Origin: JADKIH01 sp964595205
GTDB taxonomy: Bacteria > Bacteroidota > Bacteroidia > AKYH767-A > 2013-40CM-41-45
Direction of reading: 5' to 3'
DNA: 64,000 nucleotides
Assembly (NCBI GenBank): GCA_964595205.1
Contig: CAZQOQ010000036.1
Span: forward strand, 248,001 to 312,000
The notes under the pieces were generated by a model. That model ran no database searches. It was not told the DNA's origin and was given only the letters and a program-made list of their open reading frames with translations. Position numbers and translations under genes: made by a program. This document shows positions 10,384-17,843 of this stretch, piece by piece (positions within the stretch are counted from its first letter, which is position 1; the number at the start of each line of letters is the position of its first letter).

Positions 10384-10420
10384 AAACCCGTAATGATCTA
10401 AAATGAATCACCACGGGTTT
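10384..10420 (-). terminator. Probable terminator of the cytochrome/NrfD operon
   Basis: Read on the minus strand, AAACCCGT...ACGGGTTT forms an 8-bp stem, extendable inward with GU and AU pairs (ggtgat/atcatt), with a nine-base loop, followed by a T/A-rich run (tatttatttt). It lies about 45 bp beyond the stop codon of the cytochrome c gene. Confidence 0.65.
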
Positions 10421-10462
10421 TGGAAAAGAAAATTGTCAAATAACAAATCGGCAGTTATTCAA

Positions 10463-10897
10463 TCATTTTGCCTTAAGGGAACGGATGTATGTAATGACAG
10501 TCCATCTTTCGTTGTCGCTTAACTTTTCTTTGTAAGACGGCATCGGTTTTCTTCCTTCAGTGGTTTTCCAGTAAGCTTCACCATCTGTTACTTTTGCAAA
10601 TTCATCACCCGTAAAATCTCCGCATGAGATATCGATCTTCTCAGCCTTTGTTCCATCGCCCTTGCCTTTTACTCCATGGCAGGATTTGCAGTGTTGAGAA
10701 TAGAGTTCCTTGCCTTCTTTCAATGCTGCTTCATCTGCCTTGATCGGGTTTTTGGCTTTAATGGCAGACTCAGGGGCCGGCCATGGTTTTCCTTTTGGTT
10801 TATCCTGCGCCTGGATATTATTAAGTCCAATGAACAGAAAAGCACCGAGAGCAACAATTGCAAATAGATTATTTGCATTCATTAATTTTGATTCCAT
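10463..10897 (-). CDS. Monohaem c-type cytochrome (class I)
   Basis: 144 residues. A signal peptide or N-terminal anchor (NLFAIVALGAFLFIG, ending NIQAQ) precedes one haem-attachment site, C70-K-S-C73-H74, with the likely distal ligand Met119 in KPMPSYKEKLSD, the usual spacing in class I cytochrome c. It is the last gene of a tightly spaced minus-strand operon (6 bp after the small membrane protein, which itself follows the NrfD-like protein), so it probably exchanges electrons with the quinol-linked NrfD/ferredoxin pair in the periplasm. It could be a soluble shuttle or membrane-held; the start at residue 6 (Met) is an equally possible alternative. Confidence 0.88.
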   Translation of the reverse strand: MESKLMNANNLFAIVALGAFLFIGLNNIQAQDKPKGKPWPAPESAIKAKNPIKADEAALKEGKELYSQHCKSCHGVKGKGDGTKAEKIDISCGDFTGDEFAKVTDGEAYWKTTEGRKPMPSYKEKLSDNERWTVITYIRSLKAK

Positions 10898-10903
10898 GAT
10901 TTC

Positions 10904-11470
10904 TTACTTTTTAGAATTATTTATTTTAATTAAATGCTTGCTTATTTTTTTAATTTTAAATATTTGTGTTATCACATAGATTAATGTTCCCCAAATTCCA
11001 AGGATAATCAGGTTAGAGACTACAATGAAATAAATCGGAGCATTTTCTCTCGATGCATATAATGAGCGACCCATTTCTTCTGCCTTAACCTTTGGAATTC
11101 CCCAGTTGATGTTTTCTTTTGTTTCCAGGGTGCCGTAATTCTCATCGTCTTCAATTTTAGCGATTACAGTAAGGTTCCCCTTTTCATCGCCTGGAATATC
11201 TTCAGGGAAATTAATTTTGGCGATTCCATTTTCATCAGTAGTTGCATCGTCGCCAACGGGCAACTGGCTGAAAAGTCGCTGGACATAAATTTTAACGGCC
11301 ACTTCGCTTACCGGCTTTTCTTCTGAGATAACCTGTACTTTGCAAACTTTCGTACTGTCCTCCATTTCGAAACTCAAAGTCATTTTTGCCTCCTTTTCCT
11401 GCGCAAACGAAAAAAGCGAAACAAAGATAAACCCCGTAATCAGCTGGAATATATAATGAACGTTTTTCAT
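10904..11470 (-). CDS. Periplasmic-domain membrane protein of the redox operon, unknown family
   Basis: 188 residues: signal peptide (FIFVSLFSFAQ), a soluble beta-rich domain about residues 28-125 with an Ig-like feel (VSEVAVKIYVQ, TTDENGIAKINFPED), then one transmembrane helix about residues 146-168 and a basic tail. No cysteine motif for haem or iron-sulfur is present. It sits between the NrfD-like and cytochrome c genes with gaps of 8 and 6 bp, so an accessory or structural subunit of that complex is a reasonable inference; no biochemical role can be read from the sequence. Confidence 0.7.
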   Translation of the reverse strand: MKNVHYIFQLITGFIFVSLFSFAQEKEAKMTLSFEMEDSTKVCKVQVISEEKPVSEVAVKIYVQRLFSQLPVGDDATTDENGIAKINFPEDIPGDEKGNLTVIAKIEDDENYGTLETKENINWGIPKVKAEEMGRSLYASRENAPIYFIVVSNLIILGIWGTLIYVITQIFKIKKISKHLIKINNSKK

Positions 11471-11478
11471 CTAATTAT

Positions 11479-12852
11479 CTATTTATAATTTATGATTTCA
11501 TCTTTCCCTTCCAGTCTTCCTTCCGCGACTTCCCAGACTGAAATGATCGGGAAGAATTTTGAAAACAATGTCACTATCAATAATAATGCAGCAAATGTTG
11601 CCCCTACAATCGTCATCTCAACCAGGCTTGGCGTATAGTGCTTCCAGGATTCGGGAACATCCTGTATCGGAAGATACGGATGTGCAAGCCCTGGTATAAC
11701 AATCAGGTACCGTTTAAACCATGCGGCAATTACAACAAATACTGCTATGATTGTAAGCGGTAACGGCTTACGAACCCTCTTAAAGAGCGGTAATGTTGCC
11801 GGTAAAATCATTCCGAAAAATACAACAGACCAGTATAATGGAGCATCTTCGCCAATGAAAAGGCTCAGTAAATGATTTGCATGCAGGCCCGACATTTTAT
11901 AAGCCGGTACAAGATATTCGTTAACGTTAAAATAAATGTAAACGAATGACATCAACGCAAGTGCCTTGCCGAGTTTGTCGAAGTGCATCTCCGTGAGATA
12001 ATTCTGGAGGCTGTATGCTTTTCTGATTACAAAGACGGCTATAATCATTCCCGCTACACCAAGAAGGAAAGCTCCTGAAACGAAATAGGCTCCGAAGTTG
12101 GTGCTATCCCATTCCGAACGCAACGTCGTTGCAAACAGCCAGGCTGTAACCGTGTGTATCGAAATACCAAGTGGTATGACCATAATGGTTAATATCTTCA
12201 TGCACTTCTTCAGAATTCTCCACTGCTCTGCTGTTCCCTCCCAGCCGAACGACAGGAAGTCGTACATCTTCATTTGCCATTTTGGTTTGTTCTGAAGGTG
12301 ATTCTTGCAGGTAGACATCGACGGAATTAAAGGAATGTATAATAGAACCAGGCTCGTCGCCAGATAAGTCATGATTACGATTATGTCCCAGACAATCGGC
12401 GATTGAATTCTTCCGTGTATTACAAGATAATGCAGCCTGTCCGGACGACCCATGGCGGCAACAATACTTACTCCCGCAAGCATGATTGCCCCCAGTGCAA
12501 TCACTTCTGCTATCCTCGACAATGGCCTGTACCATTCGAAGTTGGTCAGTTTAAGGACGGCAGACATTAATACACCTATTAAACTGAGCGCAACGAAGAA
12601 TACGAAGTTTGAAATATAAACACCCCACATCGTATAATCCCTCAGCGAAACAGTGACATACTTACTCTTAGTTTCCTGGATATAATATGCATAAAGTCCG
12701 AGCAGGCAGACAAGAACTAAAAATGCAATCCATACCTTGCCCCACTTGCCCAGATGTTGTACAGGACGGAGTAAATCTCTCTTCATCACCATATACTCTT
12801 CCTGCGTAAATGTTTCGTAGGTAGTCGCTTCTTTTGGATTAAATGCGCTCAT
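11479..12852 (-). CDS. NrfD/PsrC-family quinol-interacting membrane subunit
   Basis: 457 residues with about ten hydrophobic helices and the layout of the NrfD/PsrC family, including the YTMWGVYISNFVF segment near residue 75 and AAMGRPDRLHY around 130, both typical of longer ActC/PsrC-type members. Such subunits bind quinol/quinone in the membrane and pass electrons to a partner iron-sulfur protein. The gene follows the ferredoxin gene by 14 bp and precedes the small membrane protein by 8 bp. No molybdopterin oxidoreductase gene is adjacent, unlike standard Psr/Phs/Act clusters, so the electron partner must be the ferredoxin plus one of the cytochromes here or a protein encoded elsewhere. Confidence 0.88.
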   Translation of the reverse strand: MSAFNPKEATTYETFTQEEYMVMKRDLLRPVQHLGKWGKVWIAFLVLVCLLGLYAYYIQETKSKYVTVSLRDYTMWGVYISNFVFFVALSLIGVLMSAVLKLTNFEWYRPLSRIAEVIALGAIMLAGVSIVAAMGRPDRLHYLVIHGRIQSPIVWDIIVIMTYLATSLVLLYIPLIPSMSTCKNHLQNKPKWQMKMYDFLSFGWEGTAEQWRILKKCMKILTIMVIPLGISIHTVTAWLFATTLRSEWDSTNFGAYFVSGAFLLGVAGMIIAVFVIRKAYSLQNYLTEMHFDKLGKALALMSFVYIYFNVNEYLVPAYKMSGLHANHLLSLFIGEDAPLYWSVVFFGMILPATLPLFKRVRKPLPLTIIAVFVVIAAWFKRYLIVIPGLAHPYLPIQDVPESWKHYTPSLVEMTIVGATFAALLLIVTLFSKFFPIISVWEVAEGRLEGKDEIINYK

Positions 12853-12866
12853 AATAATTGATGTTT

Positions 12867-13799
12867 TTATTCCTCCTTGTTGTGTTCTTCAGTGGCATCT
12901 TCAAACGGAAATTGTCTCTTCACCGGAGGCAGATAATAAACTCTGGGTTTTGTTCCAAGCTCTTCAAACTGGCGATAGCCTGCCCGGCTCCTGAGCAATT
13001 CTTTCAGGCGGAATGTTTCTTCGCCATTTGTAACTGTGTCCTCATATTCGTCACCGAAAAAGATCGTCCCGTTTGGACATTCAGTCACGCATTTAGGTAA
13101 TTCACCCTTTGCAGCATGACCGGGACAAAAATCACATTTCGAAACAGTGCCAACCGTTGAAGACTTCGTCGTACAACAGTGATCATCTGTACAGCCGTTT
13201 TTCTCGCTGTAAGCGACTTGCTCAGGCCTGCCAAAATTGAATGTCCGTGCGGAATACGGACAAGCGGCCATACAAAATTTGCAACCGATACATCGATCGC
13301 TGTCTACAGCTACAATGCCGTCTGATCTTTTAAATGTTGCATCAACAGGACATACTTTCGTACATGGAGGATTGTCGCAGTGATAACAGGGTTGAGGAAA
13401 CCAATATGGAGAAGCAAGTTCTGAATCCTGCATCTTTTTTACCTTGATGTATTCCACCGGTGGGAGCATGTTGTGCATATGCTGGCAGCCTTCCACACAC
13501 TTTCTTTCATTGGCACATCGTGCAAGATCGATGACCATAACAAATTTTCTGCCTTCTATTCCCTGTCGGATCTGTTCCTTCGATAAATCGTATTCTGTTG
13601 CATGATGGGTAACATGAGAACTGTCTACTTCCAGAAGTTTGCCATCGGCGGTCAGCACCTTTACTTTCTTACCCGTCTCCTCTTTTTCGCCACCGATGAG
13701 TTTATTTTGAAGAGCTAAACCGGCTAAGGTTGCACCTCCGGCAAGTAATCCGAATTTGAGAAATTTTCTGCGATCGGAATTTTCATTTTCTTTTTCCAT
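12867..13799 (-). CDS. Tat-exported four-cluster ferredoxin (NrfC/PsrB/DmsB type)
   Basis: 310 residues. The N-terminus DRRKFLKFGLLAGGATLAG is a twin-arginine signal. Cysteine groups follow the NrfC/PsrB order: C95/C101/C105, C138/C141/C146/C150, C170/C173/C176/C180 and C222/C225/C237/C241, with an extra C203/C208/C209 insertion. In the first group the second position of the usual CxxCxxCxxxC is Glu98 (CANERKCVEGC), so one cluster may be altered. The protein should sit on the periplasmic face and carry electrons between the NrfD-like subunit (encoded 14 bp downstream) and a periplasmic acceptor or donor. A 65-bp gap separates it from the DUF5777 gene upstream, the largest gap inside the operon. 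Confidence 0.9.
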   Translation of the reverse strand: MEKENENSDRRKFLKFGLLAGGATLAGLALQNKLIGGEKEETGKKVKVLTADGKLLEVDSSHVTHHATEYDLSKEQIRQGIEGRKFVMVIDLARCANERKCVEGCQHMHNMLPPVEYIKVKKMQDSELASPYWFPQPCYHCDNPPCTKVCPVDATFKRSDGIVAVDSDRCIGCKFCMAACPYSARTFNFGRPEQVAYSEKNGCTDDHCCTTKSSTVGTVSKCDFCPGHAAKGELPKCVTECPNGTIFFGDEYEDTVTNGEETFRLKELLRSRAGYRQFEELGTKPRVYYLPPVKRQFPFEDATEEHNKEE

Positions 13800-13864
13800 A
13801 AAATCTTTTTTCAGCTTTTCTCATATAAAGATATACTTATTCCAGAATGAATTTCATTCAACAA

Positions 13865-14764
13865 TTATTTGAATCCCCATTGACGGGTAATATTAAATCC
13901 GATCAACATATCACCTTCAAAAAAATCATTCTTATTGAAGACCCTGAAGTCCTGGTTCATGATTTCCTGTGAAGAACAGACAAATACCTGGAACTGGTGG
14001 CTGCCTGTGGAAACCTCATAGCCGATTCCAAAATTTGGTTTAGGCCTGTAGATTTCATCCATGTCGGAAACATTCAGCAGGTAATCGTATTCGATCAATA
14101 CCGAGGACTGTGGGCTGAATTTATATCGTCCTGCGAATGAAATGCCGTAGAAGTCGTTTTTCCCATAAACGGAATCGATGATGTTGAAGTGTGAGTACGT
14201 GCCTGCCACCTGTGCAGAAATCTTACTGGTGAACTTTCTGCCTACTATGATTTCGTTGAAATAGGAAAACTTGTTTGCTTTTTTAAATTCATTTTCCTGG
14301 TTGATGAAATTTTCATCTTCCAAAGAACTCTTTGAAACATCTCCATAATATGTTACGGAAACCGGAACTCCTTTCCCCTTGGTCTGTTTAAGAATGATTG
14401 CCTTGCCCTGTAGGTCGTACTGCATTTTATTTTTTGTAACTCCTGCCCCAAGTGAAATTCGTTTGGTGATTCCATAACTCATTCCAAGCCTGATATTGGC
14501 CGGCGCATAGATTCCAAACAGGTCGTCTGAATTTTTTACCAACCCGAACCGGTGCTGGATCATAAATTCAAGAGATTTATGCCCGTTATTTTCTATCGTC
14601 TGATTGTTTATCAAAACAGGATTTTCAAAAGTTGCTTTTACATATTCTTTTGCTGCAACCGGAGCGCCTGCTTCTGTGGTTTCCTGTGAATACGATACAG
14701 CTGTGATCGCCAGTAAAATCAGAAGTGAAATTCCCTTTAACAAATAATTTTTACGGTAATTCAT
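13865..14764 (-). CDS. DUF5777-family outer-membrane barrel-like protein
   Basis: 299 residues with a signal peptide (LLILLAITAVSYSQ). The segment ATFENPVLINNQTIE followed by LEFMIQHRFG is characteristic of DUF5777, a Bacteroidota family of predicted barrel proteins that I associate with respiratory and c-type cytochrome gene clusters. Alternating hydrophobic strands ending ...GFNITRQWGFK fit an outer-membrane barrel. It lies in the redox operon, 12 bp after the CX4CH lipoprotein gene. The role is unknown; a channel or scaffold for surface electron transfer would be speculation. Confidence 0.75.
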   Translation of the reverse strand: MNYRKNYLLKGISLLILLAITAVSYSQETTEAGAPVAAKEYVKATFENPVLINNQTIENNGHKSLEFMIQHRFGLVKNSDDLFGIYAPANIRLGMSYGITKRISLGAGVTKNKMQYDLQGKAIILKQTKGKGVPVSVTYYGDVSKSSLEDENFINQENEFKKANKFSYFNEIIVGRKFTSKISAQVAGTYSHFNIIDSVYGKNDFYGISFAGRYKFSPQSSVLIEYDYLLNVSDMDEIYRPKPNFGIGYEVSTGSHQFQVFVCSSQEIMNQDFRVFNKNDFFEGDMLIGFNITRQWGFK

Positions 14765-14776
14765 ATTTTTTATGTG

Positions 14777-15163
14777 TTAGTTGTTTTGTGCTCCTTGTTC
14801 AATCCATGCCAGGATGTATCCGATCTCTTCTGCAGTGAGCGGTGCTGAAGGCGGCATTGGATTAACGGGCGAAATAATTCTTTTATAAAGTAAACTTTCT
14901 TCAGCATTTGATGTGTCCACGTAACCAAGCCCGGTTAATTCATTGTAAGCGTTTGGAGCGGATAAGTCCGGCGACGGTCCGCCACTTACGTGACAGGTTG
15001 GAATTGCACAATCTGCAGTGAAGATTGGTATAATGTCCTCTGAAAAACTTACAGGCTCAGTAATTTCAACCGGTGCTGTGGTATAATAATCTTTTTCACA
15101 CCCGATTAAAAAAAGCAGGCTTAATGATACAATCGTTAGAAGGCCGTATTTTTTCATTTTCAT
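14777..15163 (-). CDS. Small lipoprotein with CX4CH haem-like motif
   Basis: 128 residues: lipoprotein signal with lipobox LIGC (Cys22), then a cytochrome-like domain FSEDIIPIFTADC followed by AIPTCH, i.e. a C-x4-C-H attachment motif in place of CxxCH, and a possible Met ligand in NPMPPSAPLTAEE. The overall pattern matches the small haem domains seen in many Bacteroidota lipoproteins. Its ATG overlaps the stop of the upstream haem lipoprotein gene (ATGA), indicating translational coupling. The mature N-terminus CEKDYYTTAP resembles that of the upstream lipoprotein (CEKDYYYTPP), suggesting a shared sorting signal or duplication of the leader. Confidence 0.75.
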   Translation of the reverse strand: MKMKKYGLLTIVSLSLLFLIGCEKDYYTTAPVEITEPVSFSEDIIPIFTADCAIPTCHVSGGPSPDLSAPNAYNELTGLGYVDTSNAEESLLYKRIISPVNPMPPSAPLTAEEIGYILAWIEQGAQNN

Positions 15164-16530
15164 TTGAATGTGAGAGTTTCTTTTGCAGAGCCAATATGAT
15201 TTTTTCCGTCGTTATCCATCAGCGCAACACCAAATGTGTAGCTCTTGTTTGCAGCGACATCGAACTGAGCATCGTCAGCATTGTTTGTTTTTAATTTACG
15301 AACCAGCAGAACCTGGTAAAGCGTGTGCACGTTTGTGCCGGGGAGCATGGCATCTTTTATCTGAAGTGGTGTAAGGTTGCTGGTTGCAGTTATGTCGGCA
15401 TTGCTGCCGTCAGGAGTCTGAAGGTAATAACCCGGTACGCCCGACAATCCTCTAAGGAAAGCAACCACATCATCTCTCTCCTGGCTGTTTAAAGTGCCCC
15501 AATACGGTCCCATATCAGCTACGAAATCCATGCTCGACATTAATGCTGAGCGGGATTTTTTATTTTGTGAAATGTGATTGATCGCTCCTTCGGTTCCGCC
15601 CTGACCGCGGTTGCCATGACAACCGGCGCAATCACCCGGAGGCGATGTCCTGTTATAAATGGAATCTCCTCTTTGTGCGTCACCAAGGAATGGCGATTTA
15701 TTTAAAATGTAAAAAGCAGGATCGAGAATCGATGACTGTCCGTTAGGTAATGTAACAGATTGAGACGAGCCATCCCATTCATATGCCGGACCGGAACGAT
15801 CAGTACTGCCTGCAGCATTTCGTTCAAACATTTTTTGTCCGCCATCGTCGACCATGCTGTCCGTTTTGGCAATCATGTCTTCTGCATAACCCATAGGAGC
15901 CGATTTAGCTATATTCCAGTTCCAGAGATCGATACTTCCGGCAGTCGGATACATGTAGTTTTCTCCTGCAGCAGAGTGGCAGGAAGCTGCACATCCAACA
16001 TTTGAAAATGTACCTGAGGGACTTGAAGCAGAATTTATCTCAAATGCAAATGCTAAACGGTCGGTGTTGCGTTGGGATGTCCAGCCACTTACCGCATCTG
16101 TCTTTAACGGGTCGACTGGTCCGCCAAACATCCAGCTGGAATTTGAAAGATCAACGTCTGAGTCGATCCACTCCGCCAGGATATAAATGTTGTCATTGTC
16201 ATAGGCGGCCTTTAAGATCAACCCGGGATCATCACCGCCATTAAATGATGCAAGCCCGGTATATGTGCCTGTCATGTTCAGCAAACCATCACCATAAAGA
16301 TTGTTTGTACTCAGATTTCCGGAACTCACTTTCAGATAATCAGCAGTTTTCCAGTAAGCCGAAGTGAGTGACACCGGAGGGCTGTTTACAAATTTTGCTT
16401 CCAGGGTTGATGTTGGTTCTGAAGTGTCAGGTGGCGGAGGAGTGTAGTAATAATCCTTCTCACAGGAAACCATCATTACAATTAGCAGGATGAAGATGCT
16501 GACTTTAACAGGATGCTGAACGTATTTCAT
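15160..16530 (-). CDS. Ethylbenzene-dehydrogenase-type haem lipoprotein with c-haem motifs
   Basis: 456 residues from the ATG at 16530, chosen because MKYVQHPVKVSIF opens a lipoprotein signal ending MMVSC (Cys23); a frame 22 codons longer exists. The body fits the ethylbenzene-dehydrogenase haem-binding domain (DNIYILAEWIDSDVD, then TDRLAFAFEIN). It carries two c-type attachment sites: C180-AAS-C184-H185, a CX3CH variant inside that domain, and C301-AG-C304-H305, a standard CxxCH starting a cytochrome c module with RDDVVAFLRGL. This is probably a periplasmic or surface electron carrier. It is the first gene of the seven-gene minus-strand redox operon; the YceI-like gene lies 134 bp upstream. 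Confidence 0.8.
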   Translation of the reverse strand: MKYVQHPVKVSIFILLIVMMVSCEKDYYYTPPPPDTSEPTSTLEAKFVNSPPVSLTSAYWKTADYLKVSSGNLSTNNLYGDGLLNMTGTYTGLASFNGGDDPGLILKAAYDNDNIYILAEWIDSDVDLSNSSWMFGGPVDPLKTDAVSGWTSQRNTDRLAFAFEINSASSPSGTFSNVGCAASCHSAAGENYMYPTAGSIDLWNWNIAKSAPMGYAEDMIAKTDSMVDDGGQKMFERNAAGSTDRSGPAYEWDGSSQSVTLPNGQSSILDPAFYILNKSPFLGDAQRGDSIYNRTSPPGDCAGCHGNRGQGGTEGAINHISQNKKSRSALMSSMDFVADMGPYWGTLNSQERDDVVAFLRGLSGVPGYYLQTPDGSNADITATSNLTPLQIKDAMLPGTNVHTLYQVLLVRKLKTNNADDAQFDVAANKSYTFGVALMDNDGKNHIGSAKETLTFK

Positions 16531-16664
16531 AATTTTTATTTTAAAAGAAACTGATGTACCGTCTTCCTGTTTAACTTTCCTCTTGAATCGATACATCAGT
16601 TTTTCTTTTACTTAGATAATGAGATTAAAAATTAGATGTGATATTCAGAAACATTAGAATTGAA

Positions 16665-17531
16665 TCAGTGATTTTTATAGAACACAGCATTGATTGTCAT
16701 TTCCATTTCATCGGAAGTGGAAATTGACCAGACACCATAGGTTTTATTGTTCGCTGCTGTTACGTTGGTAATAGCTTCAGAAGCCTTAGGCACCGGCCAA
16801 TATGGAACGGTTGACTGGTTATCCATGTAATCAGACCTGTTGAATTTAAAAGTAGCTGTTAATCCTGCCCTGAGTTTATCATACGTTCCGTCATTGTTGG
16901 TGTCGAAGTCCCTCATCCCGTTGAAAGACAAATGAATATCTACGTTGTTAACGATAGGCTCACCATTTGTATGACCGGGAGCATTCAGCCACCTGTTAAA
17001 TGTTAACGTACCATGCATTGTGTACCCTTCGTGTGAATCGACTGTAATTGAATTACAGTGGAATTTAGCTGTATCGCTCAATGGATCCACCTGTGTTTTT
17101 AAAGTGTCTAGGTAAACAATTCCTAAATAATTCAAACCACATTTTCCCAAACCGTCTCTTCCAGGTTCTCCGGTATTATAGGTGGAAAGCTGCACCCAAA
17201 AATCAATTACAGCAGCGGATATGTTTGTTTCATCAAACTGGAATTCCGGATTGAACAGAAAATTATTAAATCTTCCAGTCAACATAGTAGAAGAAAAATC
17301 ATAATACTTGGATTGCCAGTTCACATTCGAGTGTGATTTTTCAAATGTCCAGGTTGTGTCGATTGCTGCAGTTCCCGGTACAAATACTCCTGTATCATTC
17401 GGGTCAACATAAACGGTGTCATGAACCGTATTAGTAACTGTTTCCGTATCTTTTTTACATTGAGTTAAGAATAAACTCAATCCTGCGATGGTTAATATTG
17501 CCAGTGCGAGGAAATTTTTTTTGTTTTTCAT
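16665..17531 (-). CDS. YceI-like lipoprotein
   Basis: 288 residues with lipoprotein signal (LSLFLTQC, Cys25). From about residue 60 the pattern WTFEKSHSNVNWQSKYYDF, then LTGRFNNF, resembles the start of the YceI lipocalin-like barrel, which in characterised members binds isoprenoid chains such as polyprenols or quinone-like lipids. Here the domain is longer than the usual ~170 residues and contains two cysteines (in GKCGLN and KFHCNS). It lies upstream of the redox operon in the same direction, which would suit a quinone-binding role, but this is inferred from context. The upstream gap holds the TGAT-N4-ATCA site. Confidence 0.72.
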   Translation of the reverse strand: MKNKKNFLALAILTIAGLSLFLTQCKKDTETVTNTVHDTVYVDPNDTGVFVPGTAAIDTTWTFEKSHSNVNWQSKYYDFSSTMLTGRFNNFLFNPEFQFDETNISAAVIDFWVQLSTYNTGEPGRDGLGKCGLNYLGIVYLDTLKTQVDPLSDTAKFHCNSITVDSHEGYTMHGTLTFNRWLNAPGHTNGEPIVNNVDIHLSFNGMRDFDTNNDGTYDKLRAGLTATFKFNRSDYMDNQSTVPYWPVPKASEAITNVTAANNKTYGVWSISTSDEMEMTINAVFYKNH

Positions 17532-17843
17532 AATGTTGTTTTTGTATTGACCTGTTGAAATGATTTATTGCGCTTTGTTTTATTTTTTCTGAGTCCAAAT
17601 CTCCAACCTTACGAATTTTTATAAAATGATTGGCCTCATATTTAATGCAAGTTTGATATGATTTGTATCATGTATTCCGGGATACTTCATTATTTCTGGC
17701 TCATTCTGATTATTGATATGGATTGCTGCCGAATTGATATCGGAATACCAGGCAAAATGATTTAGATCCCCTTGTGTTTTCATTATTTTCATCTAAATTC
17801 GTCGAATTGCCATTCAATTCATCAAATTCAATTATAGTTTTTC
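17532..17843. promoter_or_regulatory. Divergent control region between the YceI/redox genes and the octahaem cytochrome (312 bp)
   Basis: No gene is visible. The gap contains one perfect TGAT-N4-ATCA palindrome (17659-17670) and one with a single mismatch (17758-17769, TGATTTAGATCC), the latter centred about 80 bp ahead of the cytochrome start. Transcripts for both directions must begin here. Confidence 0.5.
17659..17670. promoter_or_regulatory. FNR/CRP-type palindrome TGATTTGTATCA
   Basis: A perfect TGAT-N4-ATCA match, flanked as A...T. It is centred 133 bp from the YceI-like start and 180 bp from the octahaem cytochrome start. It is one of seven such sites in the window, all intergenic. 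Confidence 0.5.

Noticed and set aside
10463..17531. Calling the redox operon an alternative complex III or polysulfide reductase
   Set aside because: Key subunits (pentahaem ActA, molybdopterin ActB or PsrA) are absent, so the name would claim too much.
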